A stretch of 64,000 bases of DNA from Liolophura sinensis. Its lineage: Eukaryota > Mollusca > Polyplacophora > Chitonida > Chitonidae. Shown here piece after piece: positions 46,122-59,449 of the stretch; the first letter of the stretch is position 1, and the number at the start of each line of letters is the position of its first letter. The position numbers were made by a program, and so were the translations under genes. The stretch lies in contig NC_088295.1 of assembly GCF_032854445.1 (NCBI RefSeq), positions 19,333,385-19,397,384 of the forward strand, in the 5' to 3' direction. The notes under the pieces were generated by a model. That model saw only the letters and a program-made list of their open reading frames with translations, was not told the origin of the DNA and made no database searches.

Positions 46122-49100
46122 AGTGCTGCATGTAACTTGCACTATCAGTTGCCATCATTAAGTAGCTTGTGACAAACCTTACATATGACTGAAGATATCT
46201 TCTTGTATTGAGAAGATTTCAAAAGTTTTGAAAAAAAAATGTTGCAGCTGTGTAAATTATACATGTGAATGTGCATTTATGTTATTCAGAAGACAACAGG
46301 TTTGTTTTGTACGACTACCATTACATGTCATTATGTCATGTGTAAGTAGTATTCATGTGTACATGTAGTTTTCATGGAATATGAATTGCTGGCACAAAAG
46401 GTTTTAATGTTGACAGCACAGGTGGGTGTGGATAAATTCCTGTTGTGGCTGAAAGGTGGATCAGCATTATGAGACAATTGAAAACATACGGCTGCAGAAA
46501 TCAGTAAAGGTTGGGTAAGGTCAAGTGGCAGTTGTGAGCCTGTTGTTGGCACTTGAGTGGCCATTTCATGCAAGGCCTGCTGGTGGATGAGAGTGATTAG
46601 AGAATGAGCACTTATATGTAACTGTTGTGTGTGAGATGAGATATATGTTTAAATGTGTGAGGATAGTATTGGGAACGCTCAGTGTGAGTCAGATGTGGTT
46701 GAACCTGCAATGTGCTGGTTTTTGTTGTACATGCATTATCCATTAGCCAGTTCTGTAAATCTAATAATAATCGCTGACATGCAGTGTGAAATAAGATGAT
46801 TATTCTCTTTCATCACTTTGATTTTTTTATAACTGCTTTGGGCTCATATTATTCTTTCTACTCCCAGTTTTGTATTTTCATCAACCAGATATGATTTCAA
46901 ATGTGTGCACCAATCCTTGTCCTTATATGCTTAGTATATAAATTCATATGCATTGAGATGTTGCCATTTTGATTTAAGTTCCCTGGGTAACAGTTTATCC
47001 ATAAAAATAGCAAATATTTGTGTGAATATGTGATTAGGAACGCTCTTTATTGTGGAGGTGCGTTTTTCCTTTCTAATTAATATGATTAAACTTGAGGGCC
47101 TACATGTGTAAGTTCTGGTAGATGCAAGTCAGCAGAATGAGGTACATGTAGAAACATTATCAGGATGACAATTTGGTGTACACACATGAAACATTCTGGC
47201 TGTATGATGTCATAGGCACACTGTCAACAGTACCCTCAGCAGTCCTACATGTTAATGGGTAGGCTACAAAAATACAGTCACTTGGAGCTGTGTCGATTTT
47301 TACCTGGTTTCTTCCCAGCAAAAATGTGTAGTCTATGAGGTTGTATTGACTAAAGTGAACTGCATGGTCCCTGTCAGAACAGATGGCAGCTGGACCTGAC
47401 AGAGAACTGCTATACTCTGAATTGTGGTGCAGTTGGGTGTGATGTTTCTGGGATTTAGTATGAGGGATGCATAGCTCTGTAACCAGTACCTGAAACATCT
47501 GTGCTTTATAGTGTGCAGAAGACAGACTCCTGTAACACAGACATCTTGTTGTGGTATAATGGCTAATGTGTGTAGAAAAAAATAACATGTCATTTTAACC
47601 TGAGCTTAGCTTTAGAGTGTACCCTGGCATGTGGCACGAGAAGATGAAGCACACAGCTATATTATGTCTTTAGATGATGTCATAGCAATGTTATGTTTAT
47701 CAAAAACGTCCTGAGCAAACCAAAACACGAGGACTGGCGCTAGAAATAACATTTTTTTCATGTGCATAAAATTGTGGAATGAATGCTATTTATTGTTTTC
47801 TTTCATGAAATATTTGTTGATGATAAACTGTACCATCTGCTGGTTTTTTAACATTTGCATAATTTTACACTATCCAGTCAGAGACATTTTCATCACTGCA
47901 AATGACACATTTCTGTTTTTGCATATTGTTACATACAGTTGTGCTTTGCATAATGATACAGCCAACGTTGTGAGGGTGCAGTTTGATAAACGTGACTGTA
48001 CATATAGTTTAAAAGTACTGATGTAATTATTGGGAAACGAGAATTAAATGCATGAGAGCAGCAGAACATCTGACATCCCTAGTGATGCTGAATTCAGCTC
48101 TCTTCCATAACATCACATTGTGTGATTAGATATGTATGTACACTCTATGTGTACCAAGGTACATGTAGCTCTATTCCATTTCTAGTTCTTCCAGACAAAT
48201 CGATTTATCTCCATTTGGTTCCAGCAAGGGCACCTGCCTCTCTGCCCGTGTCCCTCAGTCTCTCCTCTGTCATTAACACTACATGGCAAACTTTCAACTA
48301 TGATATGTTTTATAGAAAGATGGCATGACATGAAGCTAGAGAATTTTGGTACCTGTACATGCCTTCTGATCATAGTCACGGTTGGATTTGATGGATATGG
48401 ATCCAATCAAAACAGGCAGTTTATGACCAGAATTTTGGTGGTTTTAAGCCATCACACTGGGCATTGCTCTACTGACTGTGCACAAATGCTCTTGAACAAT
48501 TGATATGTTAAGCCTCATTCCCTTGGCCCTATCCTCAGACACTCCCGCCTGAGTCATGTGCCAGACTGATTGAGCTGTTGCCATGGACCATCGACTTTTG
48601 TCCCAACACAACCACATCAGTATCTGTCTACAAACATTGATTATGGTTGCTCATAGGAATTCATTGGGAAGTGAAAACAAGGCTTTTGGAATCCAATCAA
48701 ATCTCAGAATTAATGATATACACATGCGCATGTATGTATAAACATGGCTCTGGTTAACATTATTTGCCTGACTATATACATGTATTTCAATGATGATCAG
48801 ATGAAAAATAGTTTTGCACCAAATTGACATTTTATTGTGCCATTTTATGTACAAATAAAATTACAATAAATGCTTTTACCATTTTCTTGTTACATTATTT
48901 TCACTCGTACACATCTGTATGTGTTGTCCACCAAAACCGTCATTACAAACTAAACATCTGTTCCTTTACCTTAGGTAGTATGTTAAGCTGTACTAATAAA
49001 CTTTTAAAAAGGAAATATTTTAAAGAAGGTAATTTATGCTTTCATAAGCAACTACATGTACATGTATAAACATTTTAAAAAATATGTGTATGTTAGGTGA

Positions 49101-51758
49101 TCATCCAGTAAATGAAATATATTATTTATGGACATGCATGTATATTTCTATGAAGAACATAAATTGTCTACATGTACACGTGTGTGTGAACTGTTGATGT
49201 TGTACCTCTAAGGTCATGCTTTACCACTCCCTCAGGTATTGGCATGACTGACTGGCTGCCCCACAACACAGAATGGTATCATCTAGTCTGACTCACCATG
49301 TATTATAGGCTCACATTAAACAGCCTCTCTCAACTACACCAAATTCTGGGCCCAAACCTACAATATCCTGTTATTATCCTACTATGTGAGGTACTAAATA
49401 GACCCCTGGCTAACTCTTGCATGAGTGTGGGTATGAAAAGTTGATTTAATCAGGTGGAACACTTTTCATCTGGAGCCTCGGCTGGCGGTTACCTTATATC
49501 AAGTGGATACATGGAACAAATTTATTATTTGCCAAACATGTACACAAAAGCTGTCACAAATCGATTTTCAAGGCTACAATGTAGGTTGTGTTAAACGTTC
49601 ATGTTAAATACAGCCAGCATTCAGCACACTGTTGAGTGTGTCTCTTGAAGAAAATGTTGCCATTAACCATGTTGTCAATTAATCTCCAGCAGAAATCAAG
49701 ATTTTAAAGCATTCTGAAAAGCTTTATGTGAAAAAGGCAGAAATCTGGGAACTTCAGATGCACTGGATACAGTGTTAAATGAGAGAAACATGAGAACCTA
49801 CTATAATACATAGTTGTGTGCAATACAATCTCTTTGGTTGTAGTGGGATTCAATCCAGGCAATAGTCTAGGCCTGTCTGCATGTACATGTACTGTTTGTT
49901 TCATTATCCTCAGGTTTCACTGATATTTATTAACATGATTGATGTTATGTTTTATCATCTACTGTGATAACATGCACGGTATGTATATGTACATGTATAT
50001 CTGAGTGACTAGTTCAGGTGCTGTGCTCTGTATACATGTAATTAGCTCCCATAGATTTATATCTTACTATGACACACATATACATGTACCATTGCCGGAT
50101 TTATTAACTGGCAAGTACATGTAGCTATGCGTATGTACATGTATGTTGTAAATGTAACTGTTGTTTAACTGAGATCACATGTTAGAAAAGTGAAGGCTTT
50201 GAACTGGAGGAAGCCAACATGTAGTCTTAGGGCACATCTTCAGTTTAAATTTATCACACCTTAACAGCACATATCTTGACATTCTTTGCATGTTTACACT
50301 AGGCTGTCTAATCTGGTTTGTTCAGGCTCCTATTGCTGTCTATGGGTTATGTGTGAATGTGTGTCACCATGCATTCACAAGTGTAGTAGATCTGGATGTG
50401 AATGAGTTTCATGTAAGTACATGTACTCCTTGATTAGATGTGCCAGTACTATTATTGTTTGAAGGTGGACAGGTGGTGGATGAATCTGAAATTTGCTTGA
50501 GGTACATTGTATCAGTGTGACAGGTGTGGGCTTATTGGGTGTATACTCATGATGTACAGCTACATGTAGTAGGAGAATTATTAAATAATTAGTAATAAAG
50601 AGCCTAGCTTTACATCATAATTATGGTACATGTACTTGAGCTATACAGTGGTGAAATATCACAAAGGATTCTGAAGTTCCCTTAGGTGTACACGTACATG
50701 TATAAAGCACATGTTGACACGTGCTGAACCATTTACTCAGTGACTGAAGTGTATGTACATCCACATTCATCTACAGGTTTCTTTTTGGCCATTGGTGTGT
50801 ACTTTAGATACATATACATATATCCCAGCTGCAGGGGAATCCAATTTTGACGAGTTTTTGTATCAGATATATGTTCATGCCTTATAAATAAAACATGCCT
50901 GAAAATTGGGCCATATGTGAGAATTTGTGCATGTGTGCTATCTAGTTTAGGCTTTCTAGAACAGTTATGTGAAAAAATGTATTTTCGTGAGTAAGAGGTG
51001 TTACACATTTATGGCATTAAATGTATATGCAAAAATTGAGGGTTCTGATGCCAAACTTTCGACCATGTGTGAAGAATTTTTATATAAAATATATATAAAT
51101 GCAATCAGTGATGCTCCCTAAGATCTATTAATTTTATGAATGAAAGAAAATTGTATGAAAACCAAACATGTTATCGTCAAACCATCATAGTTTTGTTCAG
51201 ATTAGTATTTGATTAGTGTGGAAGCCCAAAAGTTTTACAGAACTAAAACAGCTCAGAATATTGCATTGTATACTGTTCATGAGTGAATGTAGGACATTTT
51301 CCCCCTCCCTGTGTGTGAATAGAATCTTCTGTGGTGCGTCCTGCATTATCCATAGTCTAGAGTGGATCTTTTACAAACTGGAAAGTTTTGGCAAAAACTT
51401 GCAGCAGTTTTTTTCCATGTGTCACATTCAATTCAGTTAAATCAATTCTTTATAAGACAACCAGTCGATACAACGTAGGTCTTATATAGGAAAAGAACAG
51501 TAGACAAAATGAACAGAAAGCTTATTTTTGATAAATAGAGGTTTTATTATTTGGAATAACAGACTGAGAACAAGTATTGTTTCTCAGTGAAATACAATAT
51601 AGTACATAGTTCATTCTTCACTATATGAAGACAAATACCTGAATTTTGTGAACATGTAAAAAAAATTGCCTATTTTGACCCCCTGGGCTATTCATTACAA
51701 GACACCTCACTTAGAAGATCATATTTATATTTCCCACTGATCATATATACATGTAGAT

Positions 51759-51966
51759 ATATAGGGAGGGGAAAATGTCCAGAGGGGAAAATGCATGGGG
51801 TGGAATATGTCCAGGAGGGAAAATGTCCAGAAGGGAAAATGCATGGGGTGGAATATGTCCAGGAGGGAAAATGTCCAGAGGGGAAAATGCATGGGGTGGA
51901 ATATGTCCAGGAGGGAAAATGTCCAGAGGGGAAAATGCATGGGGTGGAATATGTCTGGGAGGGAAA
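51759..51966. repeat. 48-bp minisatellite made of three 16-bp subunits
   Basis: Four 48-bp units start at 51775, 51823, 51871 and 51919. Each consists of ATGTCCAGAGGGGAAA, ATGCATGGGGTGGAAT and ATGTCCAGGAGGGAAA; a degenerate 16-mer precedes the array at 51759. Because 48 is a multiple of three, the array is open in several frames on both strands and produces five overlapping spurious ORFs. Confidence 0.97.
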
Positions 51967-54446
51967 ATGTTCGTACCCCACATGGAATATGTAGTCCACC
52001 AGGTAGCTTCTCATGCATGTCATAGGTGACTGAATCTGGGCCTGGCTCTCAGAATAGTCTATAGGATAAAATCTTTAAACAAACATTTACTGTTGTCTGA
52101 GTTATGTTCAGGGTTGTAACATTGCATAATACATTGCTGTATTAACAATACCAGTACTGCATAGAAAACTTCAGGTTGCTCTGTGGTAATATTTTAGCAG
52201 CTCTCTGTAAAAAGTGTAGCCTGCAAATTGTTGTGCGTGTTTCCAAGTTACAGGGTTTGGAGGAGATGTCAATATTGATGTGTTGTAACCTTGGAAGGTA
52301 CATACATGTATATATGCAGAAAGGCACTGCTGCAAAGACCAGGTCAGCTTACTCCAGACATTTTGCTGCAATAGCTGATTCATCAGCTAGAATCAGCTCA
52401 GCTCAGGCTAAGACAAAGTCATTCATTATATATAAGGCTCTGTTCTACACCGCCATGCATGTACATGTACATTTTCAAAGCCATTCCAGAAAGTTAAAGG
52501 CAGTACATGTATACAGGGCCTGAAATTCTGGTGTGCTGATAAAGATATTATTAGTTCTACAGGAGATATTCATGACAGCTAGAGAACTGATGTACATGTA
52601 CATGGATCGTTATGCAGCAGTGTACCTGTGGTAATGCCCCAGACCCTGGCACATTGTCTATATGCTCATAGATCTGTTTCCGGAATCATTTTGTTTTCTT
52701 CACAGTGGCATCCAGGGTTTGTGTATGACCTTGATAACCTTAAAAAACCTGGAAATTCAGGATTTTTGCAGTTAAAGCTGGAAAAGCCTTGAAATTAAGA
52801 ATATACAGAAACAACCTGAGTCACTGTGCTGCCATTTTCATGGACTGTAGTGTATTTGTGAAAGACTTAAAATTCAGCTAATTAAGATAATTTTACATTA
52901 CATTATGCTTGCATAAGTGTAAAATATTTATTCCAAGCATCCTGGAAAGTGTGAATTTTGGGCCTTGAAAGCCTTGAAAAAGGTGTAGGAACCTTGTGCG
53001 TCTGTTGTTCACACTGACAGCCAAAGCTGTGACATAAATATTATAATTTATACATCTGATCGCAGTCTTGGGTGATTTGCAGTGTAATCTTGTTCTGAAC
53101 ATCTGAAGTGGGCCATTAGGCCTTTTGACAGAAGAAAAGCTGATGCTAAAAAATTAATGTTGTTACAATGGAGTTCTTAATGTAATATTTAATATTTACA
53201 TTGTACATCTTTCATGCACTGCATTATGTTGGTAAGGTACATGTACATGTAGCTATTGTGAGGGAGCCTACACTAGAAGCCATATACCCTATAGAAGTTT
53301 CTCTCCCCTCCAGGCAATCTAGCGGCTATCAATTTTATACAGGGACATCTTGTCAAAGATTCTCTCGTCTTTGTAATTGAAACTGAAGCTAAAGCGCAAG
53401 TTCCAAGTTGTTTTCGGCTCTTGAAGAAAAAATATGTTAATGAAATTGTTGGGTGGATCATATGATCATTAATTTGTCCAAGACCTACGTGTAGCTCTCC
53501 TAGTTATATCATTACTCAAGGGTAACAACAAACTGTAACTGCAAGTCACTTAAATTTACTTTACATGTATGTGTACAGTTAGGTTAACGTATTCACTGTA
53601 TTAATCATTTGGTATATACAATTGTACCCTATTTCTTGTAAGTTTTAGGACAGATATAAGTAGTGCTAAAAATAAAGAATTAACTTTCTCTCTCAGTTTT
53701 TTGGGGAAGTAAAAATATGAATACATTGGTCATACATGTAAGATGTACTAACAAGGTGAAAAAAGGAAATTAAATATTCCTGCTACAGTTACATGTTTAT
53801 TAGTTAAATGAGCAGACCAGGCATCCCAGTAATAGAAAAATAGAAAAATTAGGGTATCCATATAAATGATGCATTTATACATGTAAATGTATTGGCATTT
53901 GGACTGTCTTGATTAATGATGTACACATACTACATGTATTGAATTGTATTGGTTTACCTATCACATACTTCAAATTTTCATCTCACCTAAGGACATTTTT
54001 GATTGTGTTGGTTTTCTTTTGAAGACATGCCCCTTTTTTTGTTACAAAAACTGGTTCTGTAGTTGCCACTATAAATTAACTATTTTTGACACACTTTCTT
54101 TGCGTTTTTATGTTTTTACTGTTTTTATGTACAGATACAAGGGCATTGACCGCACACTCTAACAGTAGGGGTGCATAAGCACAGAGATTTGCATAGTACA
54201 CGATACAGTGTAGTGTACATACCACTTTGTTTGTTTAGATAGATCGCAAAGTTTTCATTTGATTATGTTTTAGCCATCCAGTTCAGTTAAAACCTAATGT
54301 AAATTTTCAGCCTTTCAACCACTAAAGCACCTTTTTAATTGGAATTTATGCATATAATTGTTATGAAAAGGTGCTAAAAATGATTTGTTTGTGTCATTAA
54401 AGATGCATGCTTCATGAAACTATGCAAGTTACAGTATTTCGCTACA

Positions 54447-55853
54447 CAGACCCCAATCTAGTGTTTTATCAAGTGGCGCCCTGCCTCTCGGAATGTCCGC
54501 CATCCATCTGTGAAACCCCAGTACCTAGCCGCATGCCTAAAAATGTCCTTTGTAAAGAATTTTTTTTTTTTCGTATTTTTAATCTTCTGTCGAATAAGAA
54601 GCGTTATGCACCATAATTCCATCGGCATATGATCTCATACATATGTGTAGCTATTTTTCGCCTCCAATTCTTATAAGTTACTTCCAAATCGGAAACCTGT
54701 TAGTAAAGACATTTTGAGTGCCTAAGGCATGGTTTCCGAAGTTCCGGAAATCGTCTGGCTGCGCAAACGCTCAAATTGTGTGACCTTTGCCAAGCCATTG
54801 CTTACTAAATCGTAAATTATGCGTGTAGCGCCTAGAAAGGCGATGCATTGAGTTGACACAGTAACATGCCGAGTTCAACTCAGCTGTATTGGAAGCGTCA
54901 GTCCATCCTAGAACAACGTTTTGAAGACAGAATGATTTCCCAATTTAAAATTTCAGTTCATCCTCCAAAGACAGTATTTTACCTTTTAATTGACTCCGAA
55001 TACAAGTGTTTTCAGGTGAAAGTTGATCAAATATACTTTTAGTGCAGCTTACTATTGAGTCTCAGTACATTTTCAGTACAGCCACAGTGCATGATCCCTG
55101 GTAAACTGTTTGCTTTATGTTAGGGAAATTTTTGCTGCTTTAGAGGGATGGCGAACCCGATTTACTTTAAAAAGCAATTGATCCTGTTCCCTTTTAACTA
55201 AAGAAAGTTAAACACAGAAGTTAGTTAAAATAAATCTTGCAAGGCTGGAATGATAATATATGAAAAATTTTATGAAAGATTATCCTCTATGATATTTGAT
55301 TGATTGTTGTTTTATGCCATACTCATGAGTATTTCACCCATATGATGGTGGGTCAGTATTGTCAGGTGCATGGAGGTAATCCCAGGAAGAAAATGGGGTA
55401 AACCACTGATCATTGGCAAATCACTGACAACTTCCCCACTTGTCTTACAGCAGCCCCATTTGCACAGTTCTACAAGCAGTGCCATCCACCTCGCCACCAA
55501 ATCCGATGAAATTAACCACTAAACTGCTTGCGATGGAATGAGAAAATTCCATGCTGTGGTGACCCTGGTCGTCAGCATGGAAGAGAGCAATTGTCATATC
55601 TATCGAATCGGGTACAGCAGCAAGCCTTGCGATTAAGGATCCCGTTTGACTATAAGGATTACAAATCTTACTAAAATACAATATTTTAGGCCATTTAATT
55701 TATTTTCATGTTAGATATAAAACTACCCTTTTGATGCAACGAAAGCATTTCCGGCAATGCAAGTTTTCGGGTGGACGCGGCCTGCGAACACCTGGTTCAT
55801 TCGGCTGGGACGCTCTTCCCCCATGCCTTCACCAAATCCTAGCTAGGGGTCTG
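54447..55853 (-). mobile_element. Non-autonomous TIR DNA element, copy 2 (1407 bp, inverted relative to copy 1)
   Basis: Ends CAGACCCCAATCTAGTGTTT (left) and, inverted, CAGACCCCTAGCTAGGATTT (right), flanked by a perfect 5-bp duplication CTACA at 54442-54446 and 55854-55858. It matches copy 1 in reverse over nearly its whole length but lacks the nested insertion at 38458-38917. A SINE-like block lies at about 55300-55520. No transposase. The CTACA duplication together with the conserved outer ends is the clearest evidence that this is a transposed unit rather than a segmental duplication. Confidence 0.85.
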
Positions 55854-57738
55854 CTACACACCATAGCTCTCTCAGAATATTTTGAAATATTGGTTGCAGA
55901 GGTGATTGAAAAGGTTGAAGAATGAGAGTAACAGTAAATCACCTAACCAGTGATATGAGGCACACCATGTAACACATGTATGACCTGGAGAGAGTTGCTC
56001 TGTAACCTGGGTTGTTTACATACATGTGTATATTTGTTCTATACATTTGGACTGACTTTTTCTTTGTCAGTGCCCTAATTCTTGTAAACTTTTTATGTTC
56101 TACAGAATGTTTGCTTTCAGTATTAAACTGATATTTGTTTGTAAGTGTACATTGACATTGTAGTCAGCTATGTGGAGGCTTAACAAATGTGATAGTGCAG
56201 ACATCTTGCTTAAGGGACATTTATTTCTAGGTTGTGTCATACTGAGAATTTCTTTTTTCATTTCTCTTTCTTTGGTTAACCTAAAAGTCTATGCCACCTG
56301 TACAAAATTGTAAAATTCTTGCTATCTACAAATTGTGAATGAGGGAATGGATATTAATTGACTAGAACTATTATTGACTTGTAATTTGGTTGAAGTAAAT
56401 AAAACTACCAGTACTGTGAAAAATCAGTGTGTTTGCTTTATCACAGTCAGATGTCTGATGTTGGCTTTTGTTTTATTTTTGCAGGTAAGTTGATGTCTGG
56501 AATGATGAACTTGCATTTATATAAATGTGGAGCCTGAAGCAGCTGTGAAGCAAAATGATATGCCTCAGGTGATTTAGGGGAGACAACTCTGTTTGCCATA
56601 CTTGTATTGGTTTGGCAATATTGAAGCATAGATGACTGTAAGTACATAATTGTTCTGTTACGCAAGTGCTTGGATAGACTTACTTCTGGCTCTTATCACA
56701 GTTGTTTTTCGCAGTTCAATAACGGTTATTGTATTGCACACTCTTGGTATCCATGTTGATGAAAGATAGTCTGCCCGCCTTTTCTATCATTCTGCTTAAG
56801 CTAGTTGACCAAGGATTCCAGCTCTCTGAGGAATCAAGTTTGACTGGAAGAGTTTTTCTAGTGAAAGTGTTTGCATTGCAGGATTGGTTCTTAGAATTAC
56901 ACAATATATAGTTTTATAGCCACTCTACTGTATAAGATTGTCTAATTCCTCGACTTTGAGATTGGTGTTGACTTAGGCGAGATTCTTATTTGTTTTGGGT
57001 GTTCCAGTAAAGTAAATGTTCCCATCAATCCTTTAGAGATGAAAGTGGAAACTCCAACGTATGATATAAGAAATTTTGTGTAATTAAGTTCTGTCATTAT
57101 TGGCAGGCTTCATTTTTCATCTACCAAAGTACCTCTTTACTGTGTAATGTAGTTAACTTCAGTGAAAGAGTATCATGGACAATCTTAAGTTTACTTTTCT
57201 TGCCATTCGATATCTTCAAGCCTCTTTGCATTGTGGGCCATGCCTCTGAGAACACAAGTTTCTGCAGTTATCTTTAGCATGCTTGCCCCAAACCAGTATC
57301 TTGCTAGAATTGGTGTTTCTGTTTACTTTGACACTTTTTTCAATATGTGACCGTGAGCGTGTTGGGGAATCAATGGAAGGACTAAACGTCTAATCCGTTC
57401 TGGCCAGGCTCATATGCTTTTGACACATTATATTGATTCCAGGATTCTAATTAGTCTGCATTCTTCTCCTTCACACGGGTCAAGGGAATAAAAACTACTA
57501 TACACAAACGTAAAAAGTTTGTGGGAAATGTCTCTCTTGGGGTGTCTGCAGTGTTGAATGAAGGGTGCCAGAGCAAGGTGGAGATGTCTTGTCTCGAAGC
57601 TTCCCAAAGCTTCTGTGCTTCATGTACTAATGACTTACACGTACATGGCATCTGTGTTCTGTTGTGACCTGCCCCTGAGCCTTAAGGCTTCATGTAGAGG
57701 TTTCAGGGCAGGTAGACTATTACCTGATGTCCAGGTCA

Positions 57739-57859
57739 TTGTTACCCCAGGCAGACTATGATACTCTCCTTAGCCTGGAACTCATCACGCTTCTCTACAT
57801 ACATGCTCTCAGCTCCAATGTCTTCAGTACTGAAAACTCCCCAGATATGGAGGAGGAGG
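57739..57859 (+). CDS. Weak candidate coding exon, unknown protein
   Basis: Acceptor TTACCCCAG at 57738 followed by an open frame ADYDTLLSLELITLLYIHAL and then SSNVFSTENSPDMEEEED, ending at a donor GAGGAT|GTGAGT at 57859. An alternative donor CGAGTG|GTGAGA about 33 nt later adds VSADVIKRV. Both ends are phase 0, compatible with the exon at 34780-34830. The pyrimidine tract is poor and the protein is not recognised, so this may be chance. Confidence 0.22.
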
Positions 57860-58600
57860 AGGATGTGAGTGCTGATGTAATCAAACGAGTGGTGAGAATC
57901 ATGTTTTAGTTGTTGTATAGTAGTTGTTGTTCTGTATTTTTTAGATTTAAATATAATAATGTTTAGTAATGTTCTAGTGTGGCTAAGCTGTTAGTTAGTG
58001 TTTAACATGTAGATGTCTTTTTGCAGGTTAACATTTACATTTCGTTTTTATGTAGATACCTCTGTAAATGTCTCTTTCAAACCAATTTACCAGGCTGTAT
58101 GGAAATGTTATAGATAGTCAAAAAGATTGTCAGTTGGAATTTTTACATACTTGTGTACTTGTAAGAACTGTACACAAGTACAGGAAACTCACAAAATGTA
58201 AATAGATTTAAACACACAGACTTTAATTGTATACTGAGGGTTGTGTCTTAAGTGTAGGGTTTCTCTTCCTGTGTATAGATTTATGTGCAGTGTACAAATC
58301 TAGATCCATATCACCTGTATATGCATAAATATAACAAGACTTTGTCTCAATCATTTACCTAGATCGCTGTGTAAACCAGAATGGTCTGTTGATTAGTTCG
58401 GGTCAATGACATGTTATTGAGATGCAAGTATGTTCGCTTCAGATCCATTGATCTGCCGCTTGTCATGGAGGACATAGGCTTCTAAATGAGAAATGGCTGT
58501 GAATAGTCGCCATTTCAGTTTTGAATAAAATCATAATGGGTGAAGTGAACAATTTCAAATTTTGAGTGAATTATTACAAAAACTATTAACATTGTAACAA

Positions 58601-58848
58601 GAGGCCTCCATGGCTGAGGGGTTACTGGTACAGCACAGGAGCCTCTCACCAATGGGATTGCTGTGAGTTCAAGTCTAGCTCATGCTAGCTTCGTCTCTGA
58701 CCGTAGGTGAGACGGTGTGTCATCAACCTGCAGATGGTTATGGCTTCCCCCCCGAGCTGTGCCCAGTTAAATCCCACTACAGTGCTAGCCGCCTTCATAT
58801 AAGGGAAATTTCTTGTGTGCAGTGTAAAAGACCAGTCAAATAAGTAAA
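58601..58848 (+). mobile_element. tRNA-SINE copy, diverged
   Basis: The head GAGGCCTCCATGGCTGAGGG, TGTGAGTTCAAGTCTAGCTC (box B), body CAACCTGCAGATGGTTATGG and tail ATATAAGGGAAATTTCTTGT match the family at 39588. Part of the head is deleted. Confidence 0.85.
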
Positions 58849-59212
58849 TCCATGTAGCAGTCAGGAAGAGATACTCCTAGTTCTTTTGGTTTATCGAGCA
58901 TACTGCACTGTATTTTACTGTGTCCAGCTCCCAGGCAACTATATGTATAGGTTTCTTTTCTTGAAGGGGTGTCATTTTGGTATATACAACCTTGTTCACA
59001 TCTTCATGGAAGCACATGTACTTACAACATGTGTGTAACCAGAGATTTTACAGGTTTGTGTTAAAATACACTTCTAAAAAGTACATGGAAACAAAAAAAG
59101 TTTGTGAGATAAAAGAGCCTGGAATCAGACAGCCTTATATATTTAATCTCTGCGTGCAGTGTTTTGTAATTTTCAGTTTATTTTTATTGTAAAAAAGTGG
59201 ACAGGTATTATT

Positions 59213-59449
59213 TATTTGTATATTTATTTATTTGATTGGTGTTTTACGCAGTACTCAAGAATATTTCACTTATACAAATGCTGCCAACATGACGGTGGGA
59301 GGAAACGGGGCTGAGCCCGAGGGAAACTCACGGCCATCCGCAGGTTGTTGACAGACCTTCCCACGTGCGGCTGGAGAGGAAGCCAGTATGAGCTGGACCA
59401 CATTGGTGGGGAGGCTGCACATGTTAACCCCTCGGCCATGGAGACCCCC
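59213..59449 (-). mobile_element. tRNA-SINE copy, minus strand
   Basis: In plus-strand reading it starts with the inverted tail TTGATTGGTGTTTTACGCAG, TACTCAAGAATATTTCACTT, continues with CCGCAGGTTGTTGACAGACC and ends with the inverted head CCTCGGCCATGGAGACCCCC. It lacks the middle of the tRNA head. It lies 365 bp from the plus-strand copy at 58601, so the pair is an inverted repeat. Confidence 0.87.

Noticed and set aside
49399-49425. AGACCCCTGGCTAACTCTTG resembling the TIR end AGACCCCTAGCTAGGATTTG
   Set aside because: No matching second end or flanking duplication; probably chance or a solo remnant.
51688-52029. Six overlapping ORFs of 67-111 codons on both strands with periodic sequence
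   Set aside because: They are products of the 48-bp minisatellite, whose length is divisible by three; no transcription or start evidence.
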